Below are positions 50,904-60,749 of a stretch of DNA of 60,868 nt, piece by piece. The notes below the pieces were generated by a model. It was not told the origin of the DNA, made no database searches, and was given only the letters and a program-made list of their open reading frames with translations. The stretch is from Nocardiopsis trehalosi NBRC 14201 (lineage in GTDB: Bacteria; Actinomycetota; Actinomycetes; Streptosporangiales; Streptosporangiaceae), in the NCBI RefSeq assembly GCF_001552555.1, contig NZ_BCRK01000013.1, forward strand, positions 1-60,868, given 5' to 3'. Every line of letters starts with the position of its first letter. The first letter of the stretch is position 1. A program made the position numbers and the translations under genes.

Positions 50904-50986
50904 TGGGCGAGGAGGGATTTGAACCCTCACATCCTTTCGGACACACGGACCTGAACCGTGCGCGTCTACCGTTCCGCCACCCGCCC
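50904..50986 (-). tRNA. tRNA-Leu (anticodon CAG)
   Basis: Minus strand: acceptor GGGCGGG pairs with CTCGCCC; anticodon stem CACGG/CCGTG encloses TTCAGGT, giving CAG for codon CTG; long variable arm; T-loop GGTTCAAAT. CCA is not encoded. 83 nt. Confidence 0.93.
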
Positions 50987-51236
50987 GAGTGACATATAGA
51001 GTTGTGGTGCCACCGCTCCTGGGCGATCCGGTTTCCCGGCCCGTCCGGCTGGCGACAGAGACAAGGCTAGCACGGTCGCGACACCGGTCGCGCACCCGTT
51101 TCCGCCGCCCCGCGCGCCTGCCTCCCGGGCGCGCCGGACACCGGTTCCGGGCGCCGACGCGTGCGCGTGAAACCAAGGGCACGATTACCCGGTTACGATC
51201 GTCTGTACATCGGGAGTGGAGTAAGGGAGGTACCTC

Positions 51237-51998
51237 GTGGGAGTGCTCCAACGCTTCGAGCGCAGGCTTGAAGGCATGATCGAAGGCACCTTCGCGCGGG
51301 CCTTCAAGTCGGAGCTGCAGCCCGTCGAGATCGCCAGCGCCGTGCAACGCGAAATGGACGAGCGCGCCGCGATCGTCGCCCAGGGCCGCACCCTGGTACC
51401 CAACGACTTCGTCGTCGAGCTGGCCGTCGACGACAAGGGCCGGCTCGACGCCCTGGCCGACAGCATCGGCCAGGAGCTCGCGAAACTGGCCCGCGACTAC
51501 GCCACCGAGCAGGGCTACTCGTTCGTCGGCCCGGTGAAGGTCAACTTCACCGCAGAGAACGACCTGCAGACCGGCCGGTTCCGCATCCGCTCCGGGGTGG
51601 TGCGCGGCACCACCCTCGAAGGCGGCGAGATCCGCCAGGAGCCCAACCACGTCGCGCACGCGTCGCCGCAGGCGCCCGGCCGGCCGCGGCTGCTCATCTC
51701 CCCCGGGGGCGCGGTCACCGAGGGCACCTCGGCGAGCCACGGGCAGCAGCAGTCGTTCGAGCTCAACGCCCAGGTCACCATGCTGGGCCGCGGCACCGAC
51801 TGCGACCTCCGCCTGGTCGACAACGGGGTCTCCCGGCACCACGCCGAGATCCGCATCGACGGCGACGAGGCCGCCCTCATCGACCTGAACTCCACCAACG
51901 GCACCTTCGTCAACGGCCAGCAGGTGAAGCGCGCCCGCCTGGTCGACGGCACCCGCATCAGCCTCGGCCGCACCACCATGACCTTCCGCCGGGACTGA
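51237..51998 (+). CDS. fhaA: FHA-domain protein FhaA
   Basis: 253 residues. N-terminal DUF3662 domain (MGVLQRFERRLEGMIEGTFA, VQREMDERAAIVAQGRTLVP, VGPVKVNFTAENDLQTGRFR), a linker, and a C-terminal FHA domain (VTMLGRGTDCDLRLVDNGVS, RHHAEIRIDG, LIDLNSTNGTFVNGQQV). FHA domains bind phosphothreonine; FhaA binds phosphorylated partners of the PknB pathway at the membrane. Start GTG 51237 with GGGAGGT nearby. First gene of the wall-elongation block, 244 bp before fhaB. Confidence 0.93.
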   Translation: MGVLQRFERRLEGMIEGTFARAFKSELQPVEIASAVQREMDERAAIVAQGRTLVPNDFVVELAVDDKGRLDALADSIGQELAKLARDYATEQGYSFVGPVKVNFTAENDLQTGRFRIRSGVVRGTTLEGGEIRQEPNHVAHASPQAPGRPRLLISPGGAVTEGTSASHGQQQSFELNAQVTMLGRGTDCDLRLVDNGVSRHHAEIRIDGDEAALIDLNSTNGTFVNGQQVKRARLVDGTRISLGRTTMTFRRD

Positions 51999-52242
51999 CC
52001 CCGCGCGGCCGCAACCAAACCCGCCCTCCTGGCGTCTCAGGGGGCAAGCACGCCGGACCCCACGGATCTCGTCGCCCGCCCCCCAGGAGAGGAAGCCCCG
52101 CGGTACCGAGCTCGACGGCCCTTCCATTGAGTTCGTCGGGCTTTTCCGACACCATCCATTAGGGTTCGACGCCGAGTAGACGCGTGGCGGCGCCGATGGC
52201 CGCCACCCCGCCGGAACACGACAGGGGCTGAAGAGCAGTTCA
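51999..52242. promoter_or_regulatory. Probable promoter of the fhaB operon
   Basis: 244 bp gap. A less GC-rich stretch near 52115-52170 contains TAGGGT (TANNNT form) at about 52162-52167. The -35 element is not clear. Confidence 0.35.
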
Positions 52243-52722
52243 ATGTCCGACTTGACCCTCATGCTCATCAAGATCACGTTCCTCGGGGTGCTGTGGCTGT
52301 TCGTGATCATGGCGGTCGGAGTGATCCGCACCGACCTCCTCGGCCCCGTGAAGTCCAAGAGCGGGCGCAGTAAGCGCTCCGCCGAACCCCGGCGCGCCCC
52401 CGCCCCCAAGGCGCCCCGCGGCCGCCGCAACGAGCCCCGCGCCCTCGTCGTGACCAAGGGCCCGCTCACCGGCACCACCCTCAACCTCTCCTCCCAGCCC
52501 ATCGTCATCGGCCGGGCCAAGGACGCCACGCTGGTCATCAACGACGACTACGCGTCGGGCCGGCACGCCCGCATCTTCTCGGACAACGGCCGGTGGGTCG
52601 TCGAGGACCTCGGGTCGACGAACGGCACCTACCTCGGTCAGCAGCGCCTGACCCGCCCCCAGCCCATCACGGTGGGGCAGCCCATCCGCATCGGCAAGAC
52701 CGTCCTGGAACTGCGCAAATGA
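52243..52722 (+). CDS. fhaB: FHA-domain protein FhaB (FipA)
   Basis: 159 residues. One N-terminal membrane helix (LMLIKITFLGVLWLFVIMAV), a basic linker (KSKSGRSKRSAEPRRAPAPK) and a C-terminal FHA domain (PIVIGRAKDATLVINDDYAS, GRHARIFSDNG, VEDLGSTNGTYLGQQRL). FhaB bridges phosphorylated division proteins. Its TGA overlaps the pstP start as ATGA. Confidence 0.93.
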   Translation: MSDLTLMLIKITFLGVLWLFVIMAVGVIRTDLLGPVKSKSGRSKRSAEPRRAPAPKAPRGRRNEPRALVVTKGPLTGTTLNLSSQPIVIGRAKDATLVINDDYASGRHARIFSDNGRWVVEDLGSTNGTYLGQQRLTRPQPITVGQPIRIGKTVLELRK

Positions 52723-54101
52723 CAATCGCTCTCCGATACGCGGCGTACTCCGACGTAGGATGCCTCCGCGAAGGCAACGAAGACTCCGCCTACGCCGGCC
52801 CGTACCTCCTCGCGGTCGCCGACGGGATGGGCGGGCACGCCGGCGGCGAGATCGCCAGCGCCATCGCGATCTCCACCCTCATGCCGCTCGACGACGACGT
52901 GCCGGGCGCCGAGCAGATGGTCGGCTCGCTCCAGCAGGCCGTCGAGCAGGCCAACACCACCCTCGCCCAGCGGGTCCGCGAGGAGCCCCGGCTGGAGAAC
53001 ATGGGCACCACCCTGACCGCCATGCTGTGGTCGGGCGCGCGGGTGGCCATGATCCACGTCGGCGACTCCCGCGCCTACCTGCTGCGCGGCGACGAGTTCG
53101 GCCAGATCACCCACGACCACACCCTGGTGCAGACCCTCGTCGACGAGGGCAAGATCACCGAGGAGGAGGTCGCCACCCACCCCCAGCGGTCCCTGCTGCT
53201 CCGCGCCCTCGACGGCCGCAGCCAGGTCGACCCCGACGTCTCCATCAGCGAGGCCCGCGTCGGCGACCGCTACCTCCTCTGCTCCGACGGCCTCTCCGGG
53301 GTCGTCAGCACGGAGACCATCCGCGACACGCTCGCGAGCGACCTCAGCGTCGACGCCGTCGCCCGCCGGCTCATCGACCTCGCCAACCGCGGCGGCGGCC
53401 CCGACAACATCACCGCGGTCGTGGCCGACGTCATCGACACCGCGACCGACCCGCAGGGCCCCACCCAGGCGCCGTCGGTCGTCGGAGCGGCCGACCAGCG
53501 CCGCGAGCCGCTGATGACCCCCGACACCCCGGCCGGCCGGGCGCAGGGCCTCAACCGCCCCGGCGGCGGCGACACCGCCGAGATGGACCGGGTCCCCGGC
53601 TACACGCCCGAGCCCGACGACGACACCCCCGAGGTCCGCACCCGCCGGTGGTGGCCGATGGTCGTCACCTTCCTGGTGGTCGTCGCGCTCCTCGCCGGGG
53701 CCGGCTACTACTTCGGCTCGCGCTACCTGAACAGCCAGTACTTCATCGGCCCCTCCGAGAACGGCGAGAACGTCGCCGTCTTCCGGGGCATCGACGACGA
53801 CGTCGCCGGCTACCGCCTCGCCGAGCAGGTCGAGGACACCGGCATCCCCCTCGACGGCCTGCCCGAGACCGAGCGCGCCGCCGTCACCGGCACCATCACG
53901 TTCGAGGGCTCCGACCAGACCGGCCAGGCCGACACGCGCGTGGCCGAGCTGCGCCAGCGGGCCGACGAGTGCGCCGCCGACCCCGAGTCGTGCGGGCTGC
54001 CGGGCGGCGCCCAGGAGCAGGAGCCCCGGCAGGACGGCGCCGAGGCCACGCCCGGCACCGCCGGCGCCGGCACGGCCCCCGAGACCACCGGAGGGGAGTA
54101 G
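52719..54101 (+). CDS. pstP: PP2C-family Ser/Thr phosphatase PstP
   Basis: 460 residues. Cytoplasmic PP2C domain about 1-240: YSDVGCLREGNEDSAY, LLAVADGMGGHAGGEIAS, MIHVGDSRAYLLR, LLCSDGLSG and GGGPDNITAVVADV, giving the metal-binding Asp residues. One membrane helix at about 315-335 (WPMVVTFLVVVALLAGAGYY) and an extracellular segment of 120 residues. It dephosphorylates PknA, PknB and their targets. Followed directly by rodA. Confidence 0.94.
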   Translation: MTIALRYAAYSDVGCLREGNEDSAYAGPYLLAVADGMGGHAGGEIASAIAISTLMPLDDDVPGAEQMVGSLQQAVEQANTTLAQRVREEPRLENMGTTLTAMLWSGARVAMIHVGDSRAYLLRGDEFGQITHDHTLVQTLVDEGKITEEEVATHPQRSLLLRALDGRSQVDPDVSISEARVGDRYLLCSDGLSGVVSTETIRDTLASDLSVDAVARRLIDLANRGGGPDNITAVVADVIDTATDPQGPTQAPSVVGAADQRREPLMTPDTPAGRAQGLNRPGGGDTAEMDRVPGYTPEPDDDTPEVRTRRWWPMVVTFLVVVALLAGAGYYFGSRYLNSQYFIGPSENGENVAVFRGIDDDVAGYRLAEQVEDTGIPLDGLPETERAAVTGTITFEGSDQTGQADTRVAELRQRADECAADPESCGLPGGAQEQEPRQDGAEATPGTAGAGTAPETTGGE

Positions 54102-55532
54102 ATGGAGGCGCCCACCGCACTGCCGCCGGTCAAACGGCGCAACGCCGAGCTCGTGATGACGCTGTTCGCGATCGCCATCACGCTGTTCGCCATGATCGAG
54201 GCGGGCCTGACCCGCAACGGCGAGATGCCGCCCAGCCTGTTCCTCTACGGCATGCTGTTCGGCGGCCTGGCCGTCCTCGCGCACTTCTTCATCCGGTTCT
54301 TCGCGCCCTGGTCCGACCCGCTGCTGCTGCCCCTGGCCACCCTGCTCAACGGCCTGGGCATCGCGATGCTGTGGCGGCTGTACGAGGCCACCGGGGACAC
54401 CTCCGGCGGCAGCGCGATGAACCAGCTCATCCTCACCGCGGCCAGCATGGCGGTGTTCGCGGGCATCGTGTTCTTCCTCAAGGAACCCCGCACGCTGCAG
54501 CGCTACCCCTACCTCATGGCGATCGGCGCGGTGTTCCTGCTGCTGCTCCCGCTGATCCCCGGCCTGGGCCAGACCATCAACGGCGCCCGGCAGTGGATCA
54601 GCCTCGGATTCACCTCGCTGCAGCCGTCGGAGTTCGCCAAGATCGCCCTGGTCATCTTCCTGTCGGGGTACATGGTGACCAAGCGCGACGTGCTCGCGCT
54701 GGCCAGCCGGCAGATCAAGGTCGGCCGCTTCAAGGTGCTCGACCTGCCGCGGATGCGCGACACCGCCCCCATGGCCGTCATGTGGGGCTTCTGCATCATC
54801 GTGCTCGTCATCCTGATGAACGACCTCGGCACGTCGCTGCTGCTGTTCGGCACGTTCCTCGCGATGATCTACGTCGCCACGCAGCGGTCGTCGTGGATCA
54901 TCATCGGGCTGGCCGCGTTCTTCGGCGCCTGCGCCGCCCTGTACCCGTTCGTGCCGCACTTCCGGGTCCGCATGGTCACCTGGCTCGACGCGTTCCGGCC
55001 GGACGTGTACTGCACCGACCAGTACCTCAACGACCCCGAGGCGTTCTGCCAGACCGCCGGCAACAGCCAGCAGCTCGTCCAGGGCCTGTTCGCCATGGCC
55101 GAGGGCGGCATGACCGGCGCCGGCATGGGCGGCGGCAAGCCCGCCTACGTGCCCGAGGTGCAGAACGACTTCATCTTCTCCGCGTTCGGTGAGGAGCTCG
55201 GCCTGACCGGCGTCATGGTGATGCTGATGGCGCTCGCCCTGCTGGTCGAGCGCGGCATGCGCATCGCGCTCGCCTCCAAGGAGCTCTTCATCAAGATGTT
55301 CGCCTCCGGCATCTCCTTCCTGCTGGCCTTCCAGACCTTCGTCGTCATCGGCGGGGTCACCCGGGTCATCCCGATGACCGGTGCGACCATCCCGTTCGTC
55401 GCGAAGGGCGGTTCGGCCCTGCTGTCGAGCTGGGTGATGCTCGCCCTGCTGATGCGGATGAGCAACAACGCGCGCAAACCCGCGCCGCAGGCGATCCAGG
55501 ACGAGGGCGCGACCCAGGTGATCTCCCGATGA
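54102..55532 (+). CDS. rodA: SEDS peptidoglycan polymerase RodA
   Basis: 476 residues, about ten to twelve helices. SEDS signature NGARQWISLGFTSLQPSEFA and LMNDLGTSLLLFGTFLAMIY, with FIFSAFGEELGLTGVMVML near the C-terminus. RodA polymerises lipid II glycan strands and works with the transpeptidase PbpA encoded next. The start ATG directly follows the pstP TAG; its stop overlaps the pbpA start. Confidence 0.95.
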   Translation: MEAPTALPPVKRRNAELVMTLFAIAITLFAMIEAGLTRNGEMPPSLFLYGMLFGGLAVLAHFFIRFFAPWSDPLLLPLATLLNGLGIAMLWRLYEATGDTSGGSAMNQLILTAASMAVFAGIVFFLKEPRTLQRYPYLMAIGAVFLLLLPLIPGLGQTINGARQWISLGFTSLQPSEFAKIALVIFLSGYMVTKRDVLALASRQIKVGRFKVLDLPRMRDTAPMAVMWGFCIIVLVILMNDLGTSLLLFGTFLAMIYVATQRSSWIIIGLAAFFGACAALYPFVPHFRVRMVTWLDAFRPDVYCTDQYLNDPEAFCQTAGNSQQLVQGLFAMAEGGMTGAGMGGGKPAYVPEVQNDFIFSAFGEELGLTGVMVMLMALALLVERGMRIALASKELFIKMFASGISFLLAFQTFVVIGGVTRVIPMTGATIPFVAKGGSALLSSWVMLALLMRMSNNARKPAPQAIQDEGATQVISR

Positions 55533-56968
55533 ACAAGCCCATCCGCCGCCTCGCCGTCTTCGCCATGGCCCTGTTCGGCGTGCTGCTGCTCAACGTCACC
55601 TGGATCCAGGCGTTCCAGGCCGACCACCTGCGCGAGCACGAGTACAACCGGCGCCAGTTCGTCGACAGCCTCAACCAGGCGCGCGGCGCCATCCTCGTCG
55701 GCAACCAGGAGGTCGCCTACTCCGAGCCCGTCGGCGGCGACAGCGAGCAGTACCAGCGCGTCTACGAGAACGGCCCGCTCTACGCCCCGGTCACCGGCGC
55801 GTTCCGGGCGGGCAGCTCCACCGGTATCGAGCAGACCGAGAACGCGCTGCTCAACGGCGACGACGAGCAGCTCGCCGTGGGCAACTTCCTCGACATGCTG
55901 ACCGGCGAGGAGCCGCAGGGCGCGAGCGTCCAGCTCACCATCCACGAGGGCGCCCAGCAGGCCGCCATGGACGGGTTCGAGGCCCTGGGCCAGAACGGCG
56001 CCGCGGTCGCGCTCGACCCGTCCACCGGCGCCGTGCTCGCCTCGTTCTCCAGCCCCACCTACGACCCCAACTCGGTCGCCAGCGTCACCGAGACCGAGGC
56101 GGCCGGCGAGGCGTGGACCGACCTGGAGACCGACGAGCAGCAGCCGCTGCTCAACCGGGGCCTCAACGAGCGCTACCCGCCGGGGTCGACGTTCAAGATC
56201 GTCACGGCGGCGGCCGCGCTGGAGGCCGGGGAGACCCCCGAGTCCACCATCGACGCCCCCGAGACCCTGGACCTCGGCGCCCCGCTGCCGAACGCGTTCG
56301 GCGGCCCGTGCAACGGCGGGTCCCCCGACTCGCTCGCGCACTCCATCGAAATCTCCTGCAACACCTCGATGGCCAACTGGGCGATCGAGCTCGGCGGCCA
56401 GGCCATGACCGACCAGGCCACCGCGTTCGGATTCAACACCGAGATCCCCGGCATCCCGGTGCCCGTCACCGAGAGCCTGGCCCCGGTCGAGACCGACCCC
56501 AACATCCTGGGCCGCTCCGGCATCGGCCAGTCCAACGTCGAGGCCACCCCCCTGCAGATGGCCATGGTGGCCGCCGGCGTCGCCAACGACGGCGACGTCA
56601 TGACCCCGTACCTGGTCGAGTCCGTGCGGGCGTCCGACCTGTCCGAGATCGAGTCCGCCAGCCCCGACGTCCTCACCACGGCCGTCAGCGGCTCCACCGC
56701 CGACGACCTCACCGAGATGATGATCGGCGTGACCGAGGGCGACGAGGGGTCCGGCACCAGCGGTGCCATCCCCGGCATCCAGGTGGCCGGCAAGACCGGT
56801 ACCGCCGAGACCGCCAGCGGGCCGACCCACAACTGGTTCATCTCCTTCGCGCCCGCCGACGACCCGCAGGTCGCCGTCGCGGTCGTGGTCGAGCACGGCG
56901 GCGGCAGCGGCGGCACCCTCGCCGCGCCGATCGCGAAGGGGATCATGGAGGCAGTGATCAACGAGTGA
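55529..56968 (+). CDS. pbpA: Class B penicillin-binding protein PbpA
   Basis: 479 residues. N-terminal membrane helix (LAVFAMALFGVLLLNVTWIQ) then a dimerisation region and a transpeptidase domain with the three active-site motifs: SxxK in PPGSTFKIVTAAA, SxN in ISCNTSMANWA, and KTG in VAGKTGTAETASG. It crosslinks peptides outside the membrane and pairs with RodA. Its start overlaps the rodA stop by four bases (ATGA), and it overlaps pknA by four (GTGA). Confidence 0.95.
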   Translation: MNKPIRRLAVFAMALFGVLLLNVTWIQAFQADHLREHEYNRRQFVDSLNQARGAILVGNQEVAYSEPVGGDSEQYQRVYENGPLYAPVTGAFRAGSSTGIEQTENALLNGDDEQLAVGNFLDMLTGEEPQGASVQLTIHEGAQQAAMDGFEALGQNGAAVALDPSTGAVLASFSSPTYDPNSVASVTETEAAGEAWTDLETDEQQPLLNRGLNERYPPGSTFKIVTAAAALEAGETPESTIDAPETLDLGAPLPNAFGGPCNGGSPDSLAHSIEISCNTSMANWAIELGGQAMTDQATAFGFNTEIPGIPVPVTESLAPVETDPNILGRSGIGQSNVEATPLQMAMVAAGVANDGDVMTPYLVESVRASDLSEIESASPDVLTTAVSGSTADDLTEMMIGVTEGDEGSGTSGAIPGIQVAGKTGTAETASGPTHNWFISFAPADDPQVAVAVVVEHGGGSGGTLAAPIAKGIMEAVINE

Positions 56969-58461
56969 GCGCGAACGACGAGGGCGGCCGAGGCCCCGGG
57001 AGCGACCTCGCGGGCGTGGTCCTGAGCGACCGCTACGAGCTCCAGGAGCAGATCGGCTCCGGCGGCATGGGCACCGTGTGGCGGGCCAACGACACCCTGC
57101 TCAACCGGCCGGTCGCCGTGAAGCTGCTGCACCCCGCGCAGATGGCCGAGCCCACCGCCCGCGAGCGGTTCCGCACCGAGGGCCGGATCACCGCGGGGCT
57201 GTCGCACCCGGGCATCGCCCAGGTCTTCGACTACGGCGAGCAGGACGACCGCGCCTACCTCATCATGGAGCTGGTCCCCGGCGAGCCGCTGTCGTCCATC
57301 CTGCGGCGCAACGACGGGCTGGAGCCGGGCGTCACGCTCGACGTCGTCGCCCAGTCGGCGGCGGCGCTCGCCGCCGCGCACGCGCGCGGGGTGGTCCACC
57401 GCGACATCAAGCCGGGCAACCTGCTCGTCACCGAGGACGGCACGGTCAAGCTCACCGACTTCGGCATCGCCCGCGGCAACGAGTCGGTGACCCTCACCCA
57501 GACCGGCATGGTCATGGGCACGGCGCAGTACATCTCGCCGGAGCAGGCGTCCGGCCGCCCGGCCACGTTCGCCTCCGACATCTACGCGCTCGGCGTGGTG
57601 GCCTACGAGTGCCTCGCGGGGCGGCCGCCGTTCACCGCCGACACGCCGCTGGCGCTGGCGCTCGCGCACACCCGCGAGCCCCCGCCGCCGCTGCCCGGCT
57701 CCGTGCCGCCGCAGATCGCCGAGCTCGTGGCCCGCCTGCTGGAGAAGTCGCCCGACGACCGGCCCGAGTCCGCGGGCGAGGTCGCCCGCCTGGCGCAGCA
57801 GCTCCGCGCCGGCATCGGCCCCGCCCTCGGCGGCGCCACCACCGCGATGGACCTCACCGACGCCGCCCACACCATGGTGGCGGGCGCCGCCGCGGCCGGG
57901 GTCTCCACCCAGCCCGAGGCCATTCCGCCCACGTCCCCGGGACGTTCCACCGCAAGTCCCGCGTCGTCCCCGGACGGCGCGCCCTACTCCGATAGGGTGG
58001 GCCGCGAGTCCTCGCGGAAGCGGCCGAGCCTGCCGGTGGTCCTGGCCGCCGTCGCCGCGGCGGTGGTCCTGGTGGTGGGGGTGGCGATGGCCGGCCGGTT
58101 GTGGGGCGGCGCGCCCCAGGAGGGCGAGAACGTCGGCAACCCCCAGCCGGACGACCAGCCCAGCAGCTCCGCCCCGGCGAGCCCCGACACCGCGCCCTCC
58201 ACCCCGCAGGACCAGGAGACCGGGTACGAGGCACCGCCGCCCGACGGCGGCACGGACACCGTGAGCCCCGAACCCTCCACCGAGGTCCCGGCCGAGCCCT
58301 CCGGCGAACCCACGGGCGACACGCCCACCGGCGAACCCACCGGCGGACCGGGCGAGCAGCCCGACCCGCCGAACGAGGGGGAGGAGCCTCCCCCGGGGAA
58401 CGGCAACGAGAACGGCAACGGCAACGGCAACGGCAACCAGGACGACGCGGGGGAAGCGTAG
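56965..58461 (+). CDS. pknA: Ser/Thr protein kinase PknA
   Basis: 498 residues. Kinase domain about 20-285: glycine loop IGSGGMGTVW, Lys in RPVAVKLLHPAQ, catalytic VVHRDIKPGNLLV, LTDFGIAR, and APE-like YISPEQASG. Juxtamembrane Pro/Ser linker, one helix (LPVVLAAVAAAVVLVVGVAM, about 355-375) and a Pro/Glu/Asn-rich external tail with NGNGNG repeats, but no PASTA domain. It phosphorylates division and wall-synthesis proteins. Starts inside the pbpA stop codon. Confidence 0.92.
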   Translation: MSANDEGGRGPGSDLAGVVLSDRYELQEQIGSGGMGTVWRANDTLLNRPVAVKLLHPAQMAEPTARERFRTEGRITAGLSHPGIAQVFDYGEQDDRAYLIMELVPGEPLSSILRRNDGLEPGVTLDVVAQSAAALAAAHARGVVHRDIKPGNLLVTEDGTVKLTDFGIARGNESVTLTQTGMVMGTAQYISPEQASGRPATFASDIYALGVVAYECLAGRPPFTADTPLALALAHTREPPPPLPGSVPPQIAELVARLLEKSPDDRPESAGEVARLAQQLRAGIGPALGGATTAMDLTDAAHTMVAGAAAAGVSTQPEAIPPTSPGRSTASPASSPDGAPYSDRVGRESSRKRPSLPVVLAAVAAAVVLVVGVAMAGRLWGGAPQEGENVGNPQPDDQPSSSAPASPDTAPSTPQDQETGYEAPPPDGGTDTVSPEPSTEVPAEPSGEPTGDTPTGEPTGGPGEQPDPPNEGEEPPPGNGNENGNGNGNGNQDDAGEA

Positions 58462-58534
58462 CCAGGCGGTACCAGACCCACCACTCGCCAGGTGGCCCCG
58501 GGCCACCGCGGAGATACGAGGAACAGTTCACGAC

Positions 58535-60343
58535 ATGTCTCAGCCACGGCTACTCGGCGGCCGCTACGAGCTCGACGGCGTCATCGGGCGGGGCGGCATG
58601 GCCGAGGTCTTCCGCGCCCGAGACCTCCGCCTCGACCGGCTGGTCGCCGTCAAGACGCTCCGCCACGACCTCGCCCGCGACCACATCTTCCAGGCGCGGT
58701 TCCGGCGCGAGGCCCAGTCGGCGGCGTCGCTGAACCACCCCTCGATCATCGCGGTGTACGACACCGGCGAGGACATGGTCGACGGTGTCTCCATCCCGTT
58801 CATCGTCATGGAGTTCGTCGACGGGCGCACGCTCAAGGAGCTGCTCGACGACAACCGGCCGCTGCTGCCCGAGCGCTGCGCCGAGATCACCGACGGCATC
58901 CTGCGGGCGCTGGAGTACAGCCACCGCAACGGCATCGTGCACCGCGACATCAAGCCGGCGAACGTCATGCTGACCCGGCAGGCCGAGGTCAAGGTGATGG
59001 ACTTCGGCATCGCGCGGACGATGGACGACAACCAGGCGACGATGACCCAGACCTCCCAGGTCATCGGCACGGCGCAGTACCTCTCGCCCGAGCAGGCCCG
59101 CGGCGAGCGCGTCGACCCCCGCAGCGACATCTACTCCACCGGCTGCGTGCTCTACGAGCTGCTGACCGGCCGGCCGCCGTTCACCGGCGACTCCCCGGTG
59201 TCGATCGCCTACCAGCACGTGCGCGAGGACCCGGTCCCGCCGTCCCAGATCGACCCCGAGGTCCCGCAGTGGCTCGAGGGCGTCGTCCTGCGGGCCATGA
59301 CCAAGGACCGCGAGCAGCGGTACCAGACCGCCGAGGAGATGCGCCAGGACATCCAGCGGGGGCTCCAGGGGATGCCCACGCAGGCCGGCACCATGGCCAT
59401 CGCCGCGGCCGGGGCCACCACCACCCTGCCGCCCGTCCAGGACCGGCGGGACGACTACGACGATTACGACGACTACGACGACGACCGCGACCGACGCGGG
59501 TCCCGCACCGCCCTGTGGGTGGCGCTGGGGGCGGCCGTCGTGGCGGCGCTGGCGTTCGTCGTCTGGCTGCTGTTCCTGCAGTCCCCGGCCGACGAGATGG
59601 AGATCCCCGACGTCTCGGGCCAGTCGGAGGACGAGGCCCGCCAGGAGCTGGAGGCCGCGGAGTTCACCAACGTCGCGCCCGAGGCGCGCGAGGAGAACAG
59701 CGACGACGTCCCCGAGGGCGAGGTCATCGAGACCGACCCCGCCGCGGGGGAGTCCGTCACCGCCGACCGCGAGATCACCATCGTGGTGTCCTCCGGCCCG
59801 GGCTCGCAGGAGATCCCCAACGTCGTCGGCCAGGACGTCGACAGCGCCACGCAGGCGCTGGAGGAGGCCGGGTTCGAGATCGGCGACACCTCCGAGGAGG
59901 AGTCCGACTCCTACCCGGAGGGGCAGGTCATCCGGACCGACCCGCCGGGCGGGCAGTCGGCCGATCCGGGCAGCCGGATCAACCTCGTCGTGTCCAGCGG
60001 GGCCAGGCAGGTCGCGGTGCCCGACCTGAACGGGATGACCCGCGACGAGGCCGCCTCCGCGCTGGAGGACGCCGGGCTGAGCGCGAACTTCACCGAGGAG
60101 GACAGCGACCAGGAGGCCGGCCGGGTCATCCGGCAGGACCCGGGTCCCGACTCCCAGGTCGACCCCGGGTCGTCCGTCACCGTGGTCCTCGCCCGGCAGC
60201 CGCAGGAGAGCCCGCCGGCGTCCAGCGAGCCGCCGCCGGGCGGCGGTGAGGAGTCGCCGCCGCCGGGGTGGCCCTCGGGCATCCCGTGGCCGCCCGGGAG
60301 CGACAACTCCCAGGACCGCGACTGGTGGGACAGCGACGACTGA
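58535..60343 (+). CDS. pknB: PASTA-domain Ser/Thr protein kinase PknB
   Basis: 602 residues. Kinase domain about 10-275: IGRGGMAEVFRARDLR, AVKTLRHDLA, IVHRDIKPANVML, VMDFGIARTMDDN and activation loop TMTQTSQVIGTAQYLSPEQ. An acidic Asp/Tyr repeat (DDYDDYDDYDDDRDR) precedes the helix at about 327-350. Three PASTA repeats follow (EIPDVSGQSEDEARQELEAA; EIPNVVGQDVDSATQALEEA; AVPDLNGMTRDEAASALEDA), fewer than the four of mycobacteria. PASTA domains bind muropeptides or lipid II. A Pro-rich tail ends WWDSDD. Confidence 0.95.
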   Translation: MSQPRLLGGRYELDGVIGRGGMAEVFRARDLRLDRLVAVKTLRHDLARDHIFQARFRREAQSAASLNHPSIIAVYDTGEDMVDGVSIPFIVMEFVDGRTLKELLDDNRPLLPERCAEITDGILRALEYSHRNGIVHRDIKPANVMLTRQAEVKVMDFGIARTMDDNQATMTQTSQVIGTAQYLSPEQARGERVDPRSDIYSTGCVLYELLTGRPPFTGDSPVSIAYQHVREDPVPPSQIDPEVPQWLEGVVLRAMTKDREQRYQTAEEMRQDIQRGLQGMPTQAGTMAIAAAGATTTLPPVQDRRDDYDDYDDYDDDRDRRGSRTALWVALGAAVVAALAFVVWLLFLQSPADEMEIPDVSGQSEDEARQELEAAEFTNVAPEAREENSDDVPEGEVIETDPAAGESVTADREITIVVSSGPGSQEIPNVVGQDVDSATQALEEAGFEIGDTSEEESDSYPEGQVIRTDPPGGQSADPGSRINLVVSSGARQVAVPDLNGMTRDEAASALEDAGLSANFTEEDSDQEAGRVIRQDPGPDSQVDPGSSVTVVLARQPQESPPASSEPPPGGGEESPPPGWPSGIPWPPGSDNSQDRDWWDSDD

Positions 60344-60350
60344 CCGTGAC

Positions 60351-60379
60351 CCCGCACCGGCCGATCCGGCCGGTGCGGG
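60351..60379 (+). terminator. Terminator after pknB
   Basis: Perfect 12-bp stem (60351-60362 with 60368-60379), loop of five bases, eight bases after the pknB stop; separates the operon from crgA. Confidence 0.8.
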
Positions 60380-60459
60380 TCCCGCAGCCCCCCGCTGAGG
60401 CGTAGACTGGTGCACTCGTCACGCCTCAGTTCCGGCCGAATCGTTTTGGAGCAGCGACC

Positions 60460-60714
60460 GTGCCCAAATCCCGCAACGATCGCAAGAAGAAGGCCGTCTA
60501 CACGCCGCCGCCCTCGGCGGCGAAGCCGAAGGTCAGCCCCCGCTGGCTGGCCCCGACCATGATCGCCTTCGGCCTCCTCGGCATCCTGTGGATCGCGGTG
60601 TACTACATCGCCGGCGCGATGATCCCCTACATGCAGGACCTCGGGAACTGGAACCTGGCCATCGGGTTCGGCGGCATCATCATCTGCGTCATCTTGTCCA
60701 CACGCTGGCACTGA
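60460..60714 (+). CDS. crgA: Cell division regulator CrgA
   Basis: 84 residues, two membrane helices (WLAPTMIAFGLLGILWIAVY and LAIGFGGIIICVILSTRWH) after a basic N-terminus (PKSRNDRKKKAVYTPPP). CrgA controls FtsZ ring formation and recruits wall-synthesis proteins in actinobacteria; its position next to pknB is conserved. GTG start with GGAG nine bases upstream. Confidence 0.95.
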   Translation: MPKSRNDRKKKAVYTPPPSAAKPKVSPRWLAPTMIAFGLLGILWIAVYYIAGAMIPYMQDLGNWNLAIGFGGIIICVILSTRWH

Positions 60715-60749
60715 GCGCGTTTTCCCAGGTCGGAGCGGTTTCCGACTAG